From assembly GCA_028289465.1 (NCBI GenBank), contig JANQPM010000023.1, positions 1 through 57,086 of the forward strand: DNA of 57,086 nt, given 5' to 3'. This DNA is from Lysobacterales bacterium. GTDB taxonomy: Bacteria; Pseudomonadota; Gammaproteobacteria; Xanthomonadales; SZUA-36. A program made the position numbers and the translations under genes. How positions within the stretch are numbered: position 1 is the stretch's first letter; every line of letters starts with the position of its first letter. The notes beneath the pieces were generated by a model. It saw only the letters and a program-made list of their open reading frames with translations, was not told where the DNA came from and searched no databases. Of this stretch, positions 11,966 to 21,602 are shown one piece after another.

Positions 11966-12585
11966 CAGAGCAGCCGCGCCTCCAGCGCCTGGTAAACCTG
12001 ACGCCTGACTTTCGATAAGGAACAGCGCGCATCAATCACAACGAAACGTTCCGGGTAGGCTTTCGCACGCTGTAGATAGGTGGCTCTGACACGCTCAAAA
12101 AACGCAATCGCCTCCCGTTCGAAGCGGTCGGGCGCGCTGCGCTGCGACGCTCGCTGCAACCCCTGTGCGACCGGTAAATCCAGCAGCAAGGTCAGATCGG
12201 GCTGCAGGTCCGGGTGCACCAGGGCCTCCAGACGCGCAACCATATCTTCGCCCAGTTGCCGGCCACCGGCCTGATAGGCGTAGGTCGCGTCGGTGAAACG
12301 ATCGCACAGCACATCGTCGCCGCGAGACAGCGCCGGGCGGATTTTTTCGTCCAGATGCTGGGACCGGGCCGCAAACATCAACAATAATTCCGCCTGCTCG
12401 GTCAGGCCGCGGTTGGCGGCATCCAGCAGCAGTTCCCGCATCATTTCGGCCAGCGGCGTGCCGCCGGGTTCACGAGTGGTGACGACTCGCCGGCCCTGCT
12501 GCACCAGCCACTTTTCAACCGTTCTCATGATGGTGCTCTTGCCCGCACCTTCCCCGCCTTCAATGGTAATAAAGCGTCCGCTCAC
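11965..12585 (-). CDS. tmk: Thymidylate kinase
   Basis: Converts dTMP to dTDP. A 206-residue protein with Walker A GGEGAGKST near the N-terminus, the DR(Y/F) motif in CDRFTDATYAYQ and a lid segment. The reading frame stays open far upstream through mltG, but the family N-terminus RFITIEGGEG fixes the start at a GTG (12585) that overlaps the mltG stop (GTGA). Confidence 0.93.
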   Translation of the reverse strand: MSGRFITIEGGEGAGKSTIMRTVEKWLVQQGRRVVTTREPGGTPLAEMMRELLLDAANRGLTEQAELLLMFAARSQHLDEKIRPALSRGDDVLCDRFTDATYAYQAGGRQLGEDMVARLEALVHPDLQPDLTLLLDLPVAQGLQRASQRSAPDRFEREAIAFFERVRATYLQRAKAYPERFVVIDARCSLSKVRRQVYQALEARLL

Positions 12586-13589
12586 GGCCGGCCCCGCTGA
12601 TAGCGGTTCACGGCGCGGTTGTGTTCCGTCAGCGTGGCCGAGAAGTAGTGGGTGCCATCCCCCTTGGCCACGAAATACAGCGCCTGACCGTCGGCTGGAT
12701 GGGCCACAGCCAGCAGCGCATCCTTGCCCGGCAGTGCAATCGGCGTCGGCGTCAGACCCGGCCGCGTATAGGTATTGTAGGGGCCGTCGGTAACTAGATC
12801 GCGGCGCCGCAGGTTGCCGTCGAAAGCCTCCCCGAGGCCGTAAATAATCGTTGGGTCGGTCTGCAGCAGCATGCCTTTGTTCAGGCGGCGAACAAATACT
12901 CCGGCAATCATCGGCCGTTCCGCGGCGACCCCGGTTTCCTTTTCCACGATGGAAGCCAGGGTCAGAAGTTGATAAGGCGTGTCCAACGGCAGATCGGAGT
13001 CCCGCCCCGCCCATACTGCGGCCAGGGTTTCTTCCAGCGCGGCATAGGCCCTGCGCAGCACGTCGATATCCGAGTCGCCTTTCACATAGGCATAAGTTTC
13101 CGGCAGAAATCTGCCTTCCGGGTGCTGGCCGGCATAACCCAGTTCGGTCATCACCTGCGCCGCGGTCTTTCCACGCAAATCCTGCTGTAGATACGGCACG
13201 TCCTCCAATGCGGCGAGCAGTTGCCGAAAGGTCCAGCCCTCGACAATGGTCAGGGTGTACTGCACGACATCGCCGCTGGATAATTGCCGCAGCCATTGGC
13301 GGGGCTGAGTGCCCGGCTGCAGGCGATATTCGCCGGCCTGAATGACCGCCGGCTCCAAACGGTGCAGCAGGCGCCAGGGCCAGATTCGTCCGGTATGGCC
13401 TTGCTGCTGCAACAGCCTGACCATACCGCCGTAGCTGGTTCCGGGATTGATGTTGATCACCGCAGCCCCGGTTGTCGATGTAGCCAGCGGTTGTTGCAAA
13501 AACGCCTGGTACTGCCGGTAAACCCAGTAGCTGCCCAGTGCCCCGCCCAGAATCAGCGCGATAACCAATGCCAGCAGAAAACGTTTCAT
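12582..13589 (-). CDS. mltG: Endolytic murein transglycosylase MltG
   Basis: A 335-residue inner-membrane enzyme that cleaves nascent peptidoglycan glycan strands. One membrane segment spans residues about 4-24; a LysM-like region follows, and the YceG-type catalytic domain carries the conserved glutamate in ASIVEKETG near residue 213. Its ATG overlaps the pabC stop by four bases. The order pabC-mltG-tmk-holB is the standard one in gammaproteobacteria. Confidence 0.93.
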   Translation of the reverse strand: MKRFLLALVIALILGGALGSYWVYRQYQAFLQQPLATSTTGAAVININPGTSYGGMVRLLQQQGHTGRIWPWRLLHRLEPAVIQAGEYRLQPGTQPRQWLRQLSSGDVVQYTLTIVEGWTFRQLLAALEDVPYLQQDLRGKTAAQVMTELGYAGQHPEGRFLPETYAYVKGDSDIDVLRRAYAALEETLAAVWAGRDSDLPLDTPYQLLTLASIVEKETGVAAERPMIAGVFVRRLNKGMLLQTDPTIIYGLGEAFDGNLRRRDLVTDGPYNTYTRPGLTPTPIALPGKDALLAVAHPADGQALYFVAKGDGTHYFSATLTEHNRAVNRYQRGRP

Positions 13590-14413
13590 GGGCTGCGGTC
13601 CAGCAGCGGACTGATCTCGGCCAGCCAGTCCTGTATTTCCCGAGTCAGGTTTCCGATCGGGTATTGCCGGTCTTCAATGGCGACTACCGGCCAGACGCCT
13701 CGAACACTGTTGCAGACAAAGACTTCATCGGCTTCGGCCACCATTTCGCGGGTGATCCGGCGTTTTTCCATATGCGTACTGAAACCGGCTCGAATCGCAT
13801 CGCGCAAGGTGCCGCGGATACCGCAGCGATCCAGCCGCGGGGTCATCAGCCGGCCTTCCAGCACGATAACCAGGTTCGCGCTGGTGGCGGAAATCACATA
13901 GCCTTCCTGATCGCAGACCAAACCTTCGCGGTATGCCTGGTCACGCCACTCGGCAACCGCCAGCACCTGCTCCAGCCGGTTCAGATGCTTGATACGTGAC
14001 AGCACACGGTTATGGCTCAGGCGGGTTTGACAGTAGCGCATTCGAATACCGCTGCGGCGTGCGGCCGCGACCGACTCCGGCCACGGATAGGCCGCGACGA
14101 TTCGATTGCTGGCCAGCGGATTGCTATCAATATAGCCGGGGCCGCTGGCACCTGCGGTCAGCGTGACCTTGCCGACGGCGCTGGCGTGCCCGGCGGCAAC
14201 CGTTTGCAGTTCCCGCAGCAGCACCGATTCGGCCGGCTCCGGTATTTGCAGCGTTTCGCAGCCCCGCAGCAGTCGCCGCCAGTGAAAGTCCCAAAACAAC
14301 GGTCTGCCCTGGTCGATCGCCATCGTTTCGAACACGCCGTGGCCATATTGCAGACCGCGATCCAGCACGTTGACGGATTGGCCGATCTCGCCGTTGATCA
14401 GACAGTCATACAT
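13586..14413 (-). CDS. pabC: Aminodeoxychorismate lyase
   Basis: A fold-type IV PLP enzyme of 275 residues that releases p-aminobenzoate from aminodeoxychorismate. RGLQYGHGVFET near the N-terminus and the lysine in SRIKHLNRLEQ are typical. The frame extends upstream into pabB, but the ATG at 14413 gives the family N-terminus (MYDCLINGE) and overlaps the pabB stop by eight bases. Confidence 0.92.
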   Translation of the reverse strand: MYDCLINGEIGQSVNVLDRGLQYGHGVFETMAIDQGRPLFWDFHWRRLLRGCETLQIPEPAESVLLRELQTVAAGHASAVGKVTLTAGASGPGYIDSNPLASNRIVAAYPWPESVAAARRSGIRMRYCQTRLSHNRVLSRIKHLNRLEQVLAVAEWRDQAYREGLVCDQEGYVISATSANLVIVLEGRLMTPRLDRCGIRGTLRDAIRAGFSTHMEKRRITREMVAEADEVFVCNSVRGVWPVVAIEDRQYPIGNLTREIQDWLAEISPLLDRSP

Positions 14414-15776
14414 GTTCGGCTCCGAGCGCCAACAGCAGGCCTCTGGCCTTGGCTTCGGTCTCCCCGACCTCACGCTCGGCGATTGAATCGGCAACGATGC
14501 CGGCGCCGGTGCGGAAGTGCAGCGACCGACCCTGCACATACATGCTGCGAATTAATATATTCAAATCCATTGTGCCGTCGCGGCTCAGATAGCCCATGGA
14601 ACCGGTGTAGAAGCCACGTCCGACCTTTTCCAGTTCCGCAATGATCTCCATACAGCGTACTTTGGGACAGCCGGTGATGGTACCACCTGGAAACAAGGCT
14701 GCAATCACATCGACGGGATTGGCTGCCGCTCTGAGACGGCCGCGGACATTGGAGACGATGTGATGCACGTGGGCATAGCTTTCCACCACCATCAGTTCGT
14801 TGACCTCCACACTGCCCGGCTCGCAGACCCGGCCGAGGTCATTTCGTTCCAGGTCGATCAACATAATATGCTCGGCGCGCTCCTTCGGATGCCCGATCAG
14901 TTCCCGGGAAAGCGCGCGGTCCTGTGCCTGCTGCCGGCTGCGTGGCCGGGTGCCGGCAATCGGTCGTGTCTGTACCGCGCGGCCTCGGGTCTCTACCAGG
15001 CGTTCGGGCGAAGAACTGATCACCGCGGCATCGGCGTAGCGGCAGATGCCGGCAAACGGAGCGGCGTTATTCCGGCCGAGACGCTGATATATCGTCGCTG
15101 CGTCCAGTTCGCACTCGGCCCGGCCGTGCCAGGCACGCGACAAATTGACCTGAAAAACGTCGCCGGCCAGGATGTATTCCTTGGTTTTGCCGATACCGTC
15201 CACAAAATGTGCCGGATCGTCAGCGGTCAATTGAAGCTGGCAAAGCCGCGCTGCGGCGTCCGCCAGCATCACCGGTGTCGGCTCCAGCCGCGCCAGATCG
15301 GCCAGGATCGTCTCCAGTTGCGCTGCCGTTTCGGCAATCACAAAAGACTGGCCGGTGACATGATTGACGATGATCGCTGCCGGACAGCGCTGGGCGAACG
15401 CAGTCGGAAAGGCCGGCTCGAACGCTGGCAAATCCAGACCCGGTTCGATTTCGCCGGCCAGTTCGTAACCCAGATAAACAAACCACCCGCCGATGAACGG
15501 CCACAACGCATGAGGCCGTTGCAACGGGTCGCATTCATGCTGGTACCAGCGCGACAGGCTGGCTAAAAAACCGGTGTCGGCATGTGGCCCGGCAACTACG
15601 CCGTCGGCGTGCAGCACCAGCCGCTGCGGCAGCGCGAAAAACAGCAGGCTGAAATGCGCCAGCGGCCCGCCGGAAGCGGTGCTGGCCAGCAGATGGGGGT
15701 AGCGCTCCGGCGCAGCGCGGTGCAGCGCCAGGAGATCGGGTTGCCCGGTCAGGGTATAGTGCTGAAAACCCGTCAA
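14406..15776 (-). CDS. pabB: Aminodeoxychorismate synthase component I
   Basis: A 456-residue chorismate-binding enzyme making aminodeoxychorismate for folate. ILAGDVFQVNLSR, HPKERAEHIMLIDLERND, FPGGTITGCPK and GAGIVADS are the family motifs. At the site where E. coli PabB has PIKGT with a nucleophilic lysine, this protein reads RPIAGTRPR, with alanine as in TrpE and in B. subtilis PabB. Neighbouring pabC supports the PabB role. It begins with TTG two bases after fabF; no in-frame ATG lies near. Confidence 0.88.
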   Translation of the reverse strand: MTGFQHYTLTGQPDLLALHRAAPERYPHLLASTASGGPLAHFSLLFFALPQRLVLHADGVVAGPHADTGFLASLSRWYQHECDPLQRPHALWPFIGGWFVYLGYELAGEIEPGLDLPAFEPAFPTAFAQRCPAAIIVNHVTGQSFVIAETAAQLETILADLARLEPTPVMLADAAARLCQLQLTADDPAHFVDGIGKTKEYILAGDVFQVNLSRAWHGRAECELDAATIYQRLGRNNAAPFAGICRYADAAVISSSPERLVETRGRAVQTRPIAGTRPRSRQQAQDRALSRELIGHPKERAEHIMLIDLERNDLGRVCEPGSVEVNELMVVESYAHVHHIVSNVRGRLRAAANPVDVIAALFPGGTITGCPKVRCMEIIAELEKVGRGFYTGSMGYLSRDGTMDLNILIRSMYVQGRSLHFRTGAGIVADSIAEREVGETEAKARGLLLALGAEHV

Positions 15777-15778
15777 CG

Positions 15779-17020
15779 CTATATGCGGCTGAAGATCAGA
15801 GTGCCGTTGGTGCCTCCAAAGCCGAACGAGTTGCTCATCGCAACGTCAATCGGCATTTCCCGTGCCTGATTCGGAACGTAGTCCAGATCGCAAGCCGGGT
15901 CGATGTCGTTCAGATTGATGGTCGGTGGCGCGATATTGTCGCGTATCGCCAGCAAGCTGAAAATCGCCTCGACACCGCCGGCGGCACCGAGCAAATGGCC
16001 GGTCATCGACTTGGTCGAGCTGACCGCCAGTGCGCTGGCGTGTGCACCGAAGGTGCTTTTGACTGCATCGGATTCGGCCCGGTCGCCGAGCGGCGTGGAA
16101 GTCCCGTGCGCATTGATATATTGCACCTGATCCGGGTTCAGACCGGCATCGGCCAGCGCCGCAGCCATACAGCGCGCCGCGCCTTCCCCGGATTCCGGCG
16201 GTGCCGTCATATGATGGGCATCTCCGCTCATTCCAAAACCGGTGAGTTCGGCGTAAATATTCGCACCGCGGCGGCGCGCATGCTCCAGTTCCTCGAGGAC
16301 CAGAATACCGGCGCCGTTGGACAACACGAAACCGTCACGTCCCTGATCCCAGGGCCGGCTGGCTGCTTCCGGTTCGTCGTTACGCGTCGACAGCGCACGG
16401 GCCGAATTGAATCCGGCAACCGCGGTGGGTGTCGTCGCGTACTCCGCACCGCCGGCGATCATCACATCCGCGTCGCCGTACCGAATCATCCGCCCGGCCT
16501 CACCGATATTATGGGTCGCTGTGGTACAGGCGGTGACGATGCCGATATTCGGGCCTTTATAGCCGTACTGAATCGACAAATTACCGGCAATCATATTGAC
16601 GATGGTGCCCGGAATAAAAAATGGCGAAATCCGGCGCGGCCCGCTGTTTAAATAGATTTCCGTGGTCTTTTCAATCGTCGCAATGCCACCGATACCGGCG
16701 CCGATCGCGAGCCCGACGCGGTCCGGGTTCAGTGTATCGTCCTGTTCCAGCCCGGCGTCCTGAATCGCGTCGATACCGGCGGCCATGCCATAGTGAATAA
16801 AACGATCAGTCTTGCGCGAAATCTTGGCCGGCAGGTAGCCGCCAACCTCAAAATCCCTGATCTGACCGGCGATCCGGGTTCCAAAAGCGCTGGCATCGAA
16901 TTCGGTCAGCTCGCCAATGCCGCTGCGGCCTTCGCAAACGGCCTGCCACGCACCGGGAACATCGTTGCCCACCGGAGAGACGATGCCCATTCCGGTCACT
17001 ACTACTCGGCGTTTTGACAC
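15779..17020 (-). CDS. fabF: 3-oxoacyl-ACP synthase II
   Basis: Condensing enzyme that elongates acyl-ACP with malonyl-ACP. 413 residues; the nucleophile is Cys165 in VTACTTATH, and the two histidines are in [11 protein letters not shown] and [11 protein letters not shown]. The GTG at 17020 is preceded by GAGG and gives the family N-terminus [11 protein letters not shown]; an upstream frame extension to 17068 is not needed. Two hairpins lie between it and acpP. Confidence 0.95.
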   Translation of the reverse strand: MSKRRVVVTGMGIVSPVGNDVPGAWQAVCEGRSGIGELTEFDASAFGTRIAGQIRDFEVGGYLPAKISRKTDRFIHYGMAAGIDAIQDAGLEQDDTLNPDRVGLAIGAGIGGIATIEKTTEIYLNSGPRRISPFFIPGTIVNMIAGNLSIQYGYKGPNIGIVTACTTATHNIGEAGRMIRYGDADVMIAGGAEYATTPTAVAGFNSARALSTRNDEPEAASRPWDQGRDGFVLSNGAGILVLEELEHARRRGANIYAELTGFGMSGDAHHMTAPPESGEGAARCMAAALADAGLNPDQVQYINAHGTSTPLGDRAESDAVKSTFGAHASALAVSSTKSMTGHLLGAAGGVEAIFSLLAIRDNIAPPTINLNDIDPACDLDYVPNQAREMPIDVAMSNSFGFGGTNGTLIFSRI

Positions 17021-17042
17021 TAACTTGCCCTCTTCAAATGAA

Positions 17043-17064
17043 ACGGCCGGACGATTTCGGCCGT
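17043..17064 (-). terminator. Hairpin upstream of fabF, proximal
   Basis: A perfect 7-bp stem, ACGGCCG with CGGCCGT, loop of 8 bases, followed on the minus strand by TTTCATTT. Probably a partial terminator or mRNA-stabilising stem limiting fabF relative to acpP. Confidence 0.5.
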
Positions 17065-17072
17065 ACAACTAA

Positions 17073-17103
17073 ACGGCGGCCGACCGATAGGGCCGACCGC
17101 CGT
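17073..17103 (-). terminator. Hairpin between acpP and fabF, distal
   Basis: Stem ACGGCGG with CCGCCGT, plus inner pairing of CGGCC with GGTCG, followed by TTTAGTT. It lies 24 bases before the acpP stop codon's downstream neighbour hairpin and could end most acpP transcripts. Confidence 0.5.
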
Positions 17104-17126
17104 GGAAATCGTCACAGAAAAAATAA

Positions 17127-17360
17127 TCAGGTATTGGCTTTGACGTAGTCAATAGCCTGCTGAACGCTGGTGATCTTTTCCGCTTCCTCGTCCGGAATCT
17201 CACATTCGAATTCCTCTTCTAGGGCCATCACCAACTCAACGGTATCCAGGGAGTCCGCGCCGAGATCGTCTACAAACGAAGCACTAGGGGTGACTTCATC
17301 GTCGCTGACACCCAGTTGCTCGACAACGATCTTTTTAACGCGTTCTTCAATATTGCTCAT
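17127..17360 (-). CDS. acpP: Acyl carrier protein
   Basis: A 77-residue acidic carrier; Ser37 in [12 protein letters not shown] takes the phosphopantetheine arm. The start at 17360 ([10 protein letters not shown]) is the family N-terminus; the frame extends seven codons further. It has its own AT-rich promoter region just after fabG and a leader of about 120 bases containing an 18-bp near-palindrome. Confidence 0.96.
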   Translation of the reverse strand: MSNIEERVKKIVVEQLGVSDDEVTPSASFVDDLGADSLDTVELVMALEEEFECEIPDEEAEKITSVQQAIDYVKANT

Positions 17361-17396
17361 GGTTCTTAGTTCCTCACTCAAACCTTATTGGGCAGA

Positions 17397-17414
17397 AACC
17401 TGCAATTGTAGGTT
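17397..17414. promoter_or_regulatory. Near-palindrome in the acpP leader
   Basis: AACCTGCAATTGTAGGTT is an inverted repeat matching at 16 of 18 positions. It could be a protein operator or the stem of a leader structure; a TACAAT -10-like box overlaps it on the minus strand. Confidence 0.4.
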
Positions 17415-17490
17415 AACTGCGCGTGCTGTTCCAGTACGCAACCATCCGCCGCAGTACGGCTGTGTTACTTAAAGTACAGTGGAATAGTTA

Positions 17491-17520
17491 TATATATCAA
17501 ATTATTACATTGTTTTTCAA
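17491..17520 (-). promoter_or_regulatory. Probable sigma-70 promoter of acpP
   Basis: On the minus strand TTGAAA (17520-17515) is followed after 18 bases by TATATA (17496-17491), in a very AT-rich patch directly after the fabG stop codon. It would give acpP independent high expression. Confidence 0.6.
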
Positions 17521-17525
17521 ATAAG

Positions 17526-18284
17526 CTACATAAACATGCCGCCGTTGACATGCAGAGTATGTCCGGTGATATAGGACGCCTGATCGGAAACCAGAAAGGC
17601 GACCGCACCGGCAATATCGTTCACATTGCCCAGACGACTCAGCGGCACGTCGTTCAGCAACGTCTCGCGCTGAGTGTCCGACAACGCGTCGGTCATATCG
17701 GTTTCGATGAAACCCGGTGCAACCACATTGACGGTAATTCCCCTTGAACCGATTTCCCGTGCCATCGACTTGCTGAAGCCTTCCATCCCGGCTTTGGCGG
17801 CAGCGTAGTTGGCCTGGCCCGCGTTCCCTGTGGCGGCGATCACCGACGAAATATTCACGATGCGCCCGTAACGCGCCTTCATCATGCCGCGCAGACAGGC
17901 TTTCGACAACCGGAAAACCGAACGCAGATTGGTATCGATGACGTCGGACCAGTCGGTTTCTTTCATACGCAGCAACACTTGATCGCAGGTGATGCCGGCG
18001 TTATTGACCAGAATCTGCGGTGCGCCGAACTCCTCGTTCACCAGGCTGACGAGCGCATCTATCTGCTCCTGCTGATTGACATCCAGCGCCGCACCCCGGC
18101 CGGTTATGCCCTGTGTCTGAAACCGCTCGCCGATTCGTTCGGCGCCGGCTTCACTGGTTGCGGTTCCGATTACGGTCGCACCACAGGCACCGATAGTGTC
18201 TGCGATTGCAGCACCGATGCCGCGACTGGCTCCGGTAACCAGCGCTACTTTGCCGCCTAAATTCATTCCTGACCCCTGACTCAT
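17526..18284 (-). CDS. fabG: 3-oxoacyl-ACP reductase
   Basis: NADPH-dependent SDR enzyme reducing 3-oxoacyl-ACP. TGASRGIG binds the cofactor; NNAG, the catalytic Ser in ISSVI and YAAAK (Tyr, Lys) form the active site. Two starts are possible: ATG 18284, preceded by GGAG at seven bases, giving 252 residues, or ATG 18266, which gives the usual N-terminus MNLGGKVALVTG. I kept the first because of its ribosome-binding site. It follows fabD by three bases. Confidence 0.94.
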   Translation of the reverse strand: MSQGSGMNLGGKVALVTGASRGIGAAIADTIGACGATVIGTATSEAGAERIGERFQTQGITGRGAALDVNQQEQIDALVSLVNEEFGAPQILVNNAGITCDQVLLRMKETDWSDVIDTNLRSVFRLSKACLRGMMKARYGRIVNISSVIAATGNAGQANYAAAKAGMEGFSKSMAREIGSRGITVNVVAPGFIETDMTDALSDTQRETLLNDVPLSRLGNVNDIAGAVAFLVSDQASYITGHTLHVNGGMFM

Positions 18285-18287
18285 AAG

Positions 18288-19220
18288 TTAACTCCATGCT
18301 TCCAGTGCACTGTCGAGGCCGGCCGGGTCGGTAATGGCCATACATGTCCTGGACCGGTCAATGCGCCGATTCAGGCCGGCCAGAACCTTACCCGGACCGC
18401 ACTCGGCGAATTGCTCAACGCCCTGCCCGGCCATCCGTTGTACGGTTTCCGTCCAGCGCACCGGCGAATACAGCTGCGCGACCAGCGCGTTGCGTATCGC
18501 ATCCGGCGTGTCATGGGCGGCGACGTCGTAGTTTTGCAGCACCTCGCAGGACGGTGCATTGACCGTGATACCGGTCAAGGCTTCTCGCAAACCCTCGGCA
18601 GCGCCGATCATCAGCGCACAATGCGATGGCACGCTGACCGGAAGCATTATCGCGCGCCGCGCGCCGGCGCTCTGGGCGGCTTCGATCGCCCGCTGTACCG
18701 CATCGCGCTGGCCGGCGATAACCACTTGGCCCGGCGCGTTGAAATTTGCGGCGGAAACTACCTCGCCCTCGGCCGCGTCGATACAGGCAGTGACAACCTG
18801 TTCGTCGTCCAGGCCCAGAATGGCTGCCATCGCACCGCTGCCGGCCGGCACCGCCTGCTGCATCAGGCGGCCGCGCAATGCGACCAGACCCACCGCATCG
18901 GCAAAGGCCATCGCATCGGCGGCAACCAGTGCGGCGTACTCGCCGAGGCTGTGGCCGGCCATCAGCGTCGGGCGGGCGCCGCCCTGTTCAATCCAGAGCC
19001 GCCAGGTTGCGATGCCTGCCGCGAGCATCGCCGGCTGAGTGACTTCGGTCTGATTCAGGCGGTCTTCCGGGCCCTGCTGGCACAGGTTCCAAAGATCATA
19101 ACCGAGCACCGCGGATGCATCGGCAAAGGTTGCCGGCACCGACTCGTAGCGCTCGCCGAGCGATGCCATCATGCCGATGGCCTGCGATCCCTGACCGGGA
19201 AATAACATGGCTGTTGTCAT
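18288..19220 (-). CDS. fabD: Malonyl-CoA:ACP transacylase
   Basis: Loads malonate onto ACP. 310 residues; FPGQGSQ at the N-terminus and the nucleophile Ser91 in AGHSLGEYAAL, with the catalytic histidine in SVPSHCALM. It sits in the standard order between fabH and fabG. Confidence 0.95.
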   Translation of the reverse strand: MTTAMLFPGQGSQAIGMMASLGERYESVPATFADASAVLGYDLWNLCQQGPEDRLNQTEVTQPAMLAAGIATWRLWIEQGGARPTLMAGHSLGEYAALVAADAMAFADAVGLVALRGRLMQQAVPAGSGAMAAILGLDDEQVVTACIDAAEGEVVSAANFNAPGQVVIAGQRDAVQRAIEAAQSAGARRAIMLPVSVPSHCALMIGAAEGLREALTGITVNAPSCEVLQNYDVAAHDTPDAIRNALVAQLYSPVRWTETVQRMAGQGVEQFAECGPGKVLAGLNRRIDRSRTCMAITDPAGLDSALEAWS

Positions 19221-19272
19221 TTACAAGCTGTCCCTGTGAATACGTGCAACGGCAATCCAGTAGCGAACCGAG

Positions 19273-20241
19273 CTAATAACGAATCAGGGCCGAACCCCAG
19301 GTGAAACCGCCGCCGAAGGCTTCCAGCAGCAGGTTCTCGCCCCGCTTGATGCGGCCTGAACGAATGCCCTCGTCCAGCGCCAGCGGAACCGATGCGGCCG
19401 ACGTGTTGCCATGCCGGTCCACGGTCACCACCACATGATCCATCGACATCTCAAGTTTCTTTGCGGTCGCGCTGATAATGCGCAAATTCGCCTGGTGCGG
19501 AATCAGCCAGTCCAGGTCGGACTTCTGCATATTGTTGGCTTCCAGGGTTTCATCGACGATACGGCCCAGCGTCCGCACCGCCATCTTGAACACTTCGTTG
19601 CCCTTCATTTGCACGCGCACGCCGCCGTTCTCCTCGGCGGTAAATCCGCGCGACACGCCGACCTCGGTGTTCAGCAAATCCTGATAATTCCCATCGGCAT
19701 GAATATGCGTGGATAAAATACCGGGCTCTTCGGAAGGTTCGAGTACCACTGCGCCCGCGCCGTCGCCAAATAACACACAGGTCGAGCGGTCGTTCCAGTC
19801 CACCATACGGGTCAGGGTTTCGGCACCGACCACCAGCGCTTTCTTCGAATTGCCGCCGCGCACATACTGGTCCGCAACCGACAGTGCATAAATAAACCCG
19901 GAGCAGGCGGCGTTGACGTCGAACGCGCCACAACCGCCGATACCGAGCCGGCTTTGCAGCAGACAGGCAGTGCTTGGGAACACAATGTCCGGTGTGGTCG
20001 TACCGACCACCAGCAGGTCAATATCTTCGGGCCGGACCCCGGCCGCATCCAGTGCCCGCTGAGCGGCCTGCTCGGCCAGATCGCAGGTGGTCACGTCCTT
20101 TGGCGCAACACGCCGCTCGCGGATTCCGGTTCGCGTCTGAATCCACTCGTCGCTGGTATCCACCATGCGTTCCAAGTCGGCGTTGGTCAGCGTCTGATCC
20201 GGCAGGCTGCTGCCGGTACCGGTTATTCTGGCGTATGTCAT
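19273..20241 (-). CDS. fabH: 3-oxoacyl-ACP synthase III
   Basis: Starts fatty acid synthesis by condensing an acyl-CoA primer with malonyl-ACP. 322 residues; nucleophile Cys113 in [11 protein letters not shown], histidine in [10 protein letters not shown] and asparagine in HGNTSAAS. The ATG overlaps the plsX stop by four bases. Confidence 0.95.
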   Translation of the reverse strand: MTYARITGTGSSLPDQTLTNADLERMVDTSDEWIQTRTGIRERRVAPKDVTTCDLAEQAAQRALDAAGVRPEDIDLLVVGTTTPDIVFPSTACLLQSRLGIGGCGAFDVNAACSGFIYALSVADQYVRGGNSKKALVVGAETLTRMVDWNDRSTCVLFGDGAGAVVLEPSEEPGILSTHIHADGNYQDLLNTEVGVSRGFTAEENGGVRVQMKGNEVFKMAVRTLGRIVDETLEANNMQKSDLDWLIPHQANLRIISATAKKLEMSMDHVVVTVDRHGNTSAASVPLALDEGIRSGRIKRGENLLLEAFGGGFTWGSALIRY

Positions 20242-21263
20242 GTTTCAACCTTTTCGGTGATGGTTTTCACCAGTGTCTCAATGTTCTCCGGGACGTTTCG
20301 GCGCGCCTCCAGCGCTGCCCTGGACAACGCATTTGTTGTCGCCGCCCGGTCAGCACCCCCATGACTCTTGACCACAACCCCGCGCAACCCCAGTAGCGCG
20401 GCCCCATTATGCGCACCCGGATCGAATTGCGCTACCCAGCGCCGCAATACCGAAGCACCGACCCAGCCGGTCAATCGCGCGCGCCAGCCCCGTTGCAGAT
20501 GAGTATTCAGTGCACTGAACAGCATGCGGGCCAGGCCTTCGCTGGATTTCAGCACGATATTGCCGATCATTCCGTCGCAGACAACTACGTTGACCCCGCC
20601 CTGGTAAATATCGTTGCCTTCGACGAAACCGATGTAGTTCAGCGGGGATTCCGACAGCACCCGGGCTGCCGACTGCAGAATATTGTCCCCTTTTGAATCT
20701 TCGCGCCCGACGTTGACCAGACCGACCGCCGGCCGGTCGATACCGTCCACTTGTGCGGCGAATACCGTACCCATGACCGCAAACTGCACCAGGTGTTCCG
20801 CTCTGACGCCGATATTGGCACCGAGGTCCAGCAGGTAGGTATGTCCGGTTTCGCTCGGCAGCCAGGACATCAGCGCCGGCCGGTCAATACCGTTCAGCGT
20901 GCCGATCAGCCGGCGTGCCAGAACCATAAGCGCACCGGTGTTGCCGGCACTGACACAGGCATCGGCATCGCCGTTCGCGACCGCTTCCAACGCCAGCCAT
21001 AAGCTGCTGCCTCTGCCGTGGCGCAGCGCCCTGGCCGGTCTTTGATCCATCGGAACGGCAATTGCGGTATGGGTTAGTGTAATCCGGTCCCGGCTGACCG
21101 CGGGAAGGCCGGCCAAATACGGCCGAATGGCGGATTCGTCGCCGAACAAGCTGACGCTCAGCAGCGCATCCTGATCCAATGCGTCAATCGCGGCCGGTAC
21201 GGACACAGCCGCGCCGTAATCGCCACCGGCGACATCCACTGCCAAACGAATAGGATCAGGCAC
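20238..21263 (-). CDS. plsX: Phosphate acyltransferase PlsX
   Basis: Makes acyl-phosphate from acyl-ACP for phospholipid synthesis. 341 residues; VDVAGGDYG at the start, [10 protein letters not shown] and [15 protein letters not shown] are family motifs. The first motif reads AGGD where most PlsX proteins have MGGD. It starts with GTG and is followed by fabH with an overlap. A perfect 11-bp hairpin separates it from rpmF. Confidence 0.94.
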   Translation of the reverse strand: MPDPIRLAVDVAGGDYGAAVSVPAAIDALDQDALLSVSLFGDESAIRPYLAGLPAVSRDRITLTHTAIAVPMDQRPARALRHGRGSSLWLALEAVANGDADACVSAGNTGALMVLARRLIGTLNGIDRPALMSWLPSETGHTYLLDLGANIGVRAEHLVQFAVMGTVFAAQVDGIDRPAVGLVNVGREDSKGDNILQSAARVLSESPLNYIGFVEGNDIYQGGVNVVVCDGMIGNIVLKSSEGLARMLFSALNTHLQRGWRARLTGWVGASVLRRWVAQFDPGAHNGAALLGLRGVVVKSHGGADRAATTNALSRAALEARRNVPENIETLVKTITEKVET

Positions 21264-21289
21264 CCTCGTTACCGCCTATGCCTGAAATG

Positions 21290-21319
21290 ACACTCCGCCG
21301 ACCAAGGCCGGCGGAGTGT
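21290..21319 (-). terminator. Strong hairpin between rpmF and plsX
   Basis: ACACTCCGCCG and CGGCGGAGTGT form a perfect 11-bp stem with an 8-base loop. On the minus strand it is followed by TCATTTC rather than a pure T run, so it may be a partial terminator or a stem that separates ribosomal-protein from lipid-gene expression. Confidence 0.6.
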
Positions 21320-21394
21320 GCAAAATATTCGATAACTTGCCAACGGTGGAACCCAGCGAGTGAGACCCGATGAACGTGACCCGACGAGTGAGGT

Positions 21395-21589
21395 TTAGTC
21401 CTCCTCGAACTCCGGTACCGGGGTATCGATGACTTTCTTGCCGCGGTAGTAGCCTTCGGCCGATACGTGGTGCCGGCGATGGGTTTCGCCGGTTGCCGGC
21501 TCAACCGACAGGGTCGGTGCCTTCAACGCATCGTGCGAGCGCCGCATACCCCGGCGCGACGGTGTTTTTCGGTTTTGTTGAACAGCCAT
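21395..21589 (-). CDS. rpmF: 50S ribosomal protein L32
   Basis: A 64-residue basic protein with the L32 N-terminus [19 protein letters not shown]. The zinc-binding cysteines seen in some L32 forms are absent. AAGGAG lies nine bases before the ATG. It is in the usual place between yceD and plsX. Confidence 0.94.
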   Translation of the reverse strand: MAVQQNRKTPSRRGMRRSHDALKAPTLSVEPATGETHRRHHVSAEGYYRGKKVIDTPVPEFEED

Positions 21590-21602
21590 GTTTTCAAACT
21601 CC

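Noticed and set aside
12586..13296. Open frame giving thymidylate kinase a 237-residue N-terminal extension
   Set aside because: It overlaps mltG in another frame, and the conserved Tmk N-terminus begins at the GTG at 12585. High G+C explains the open frame.
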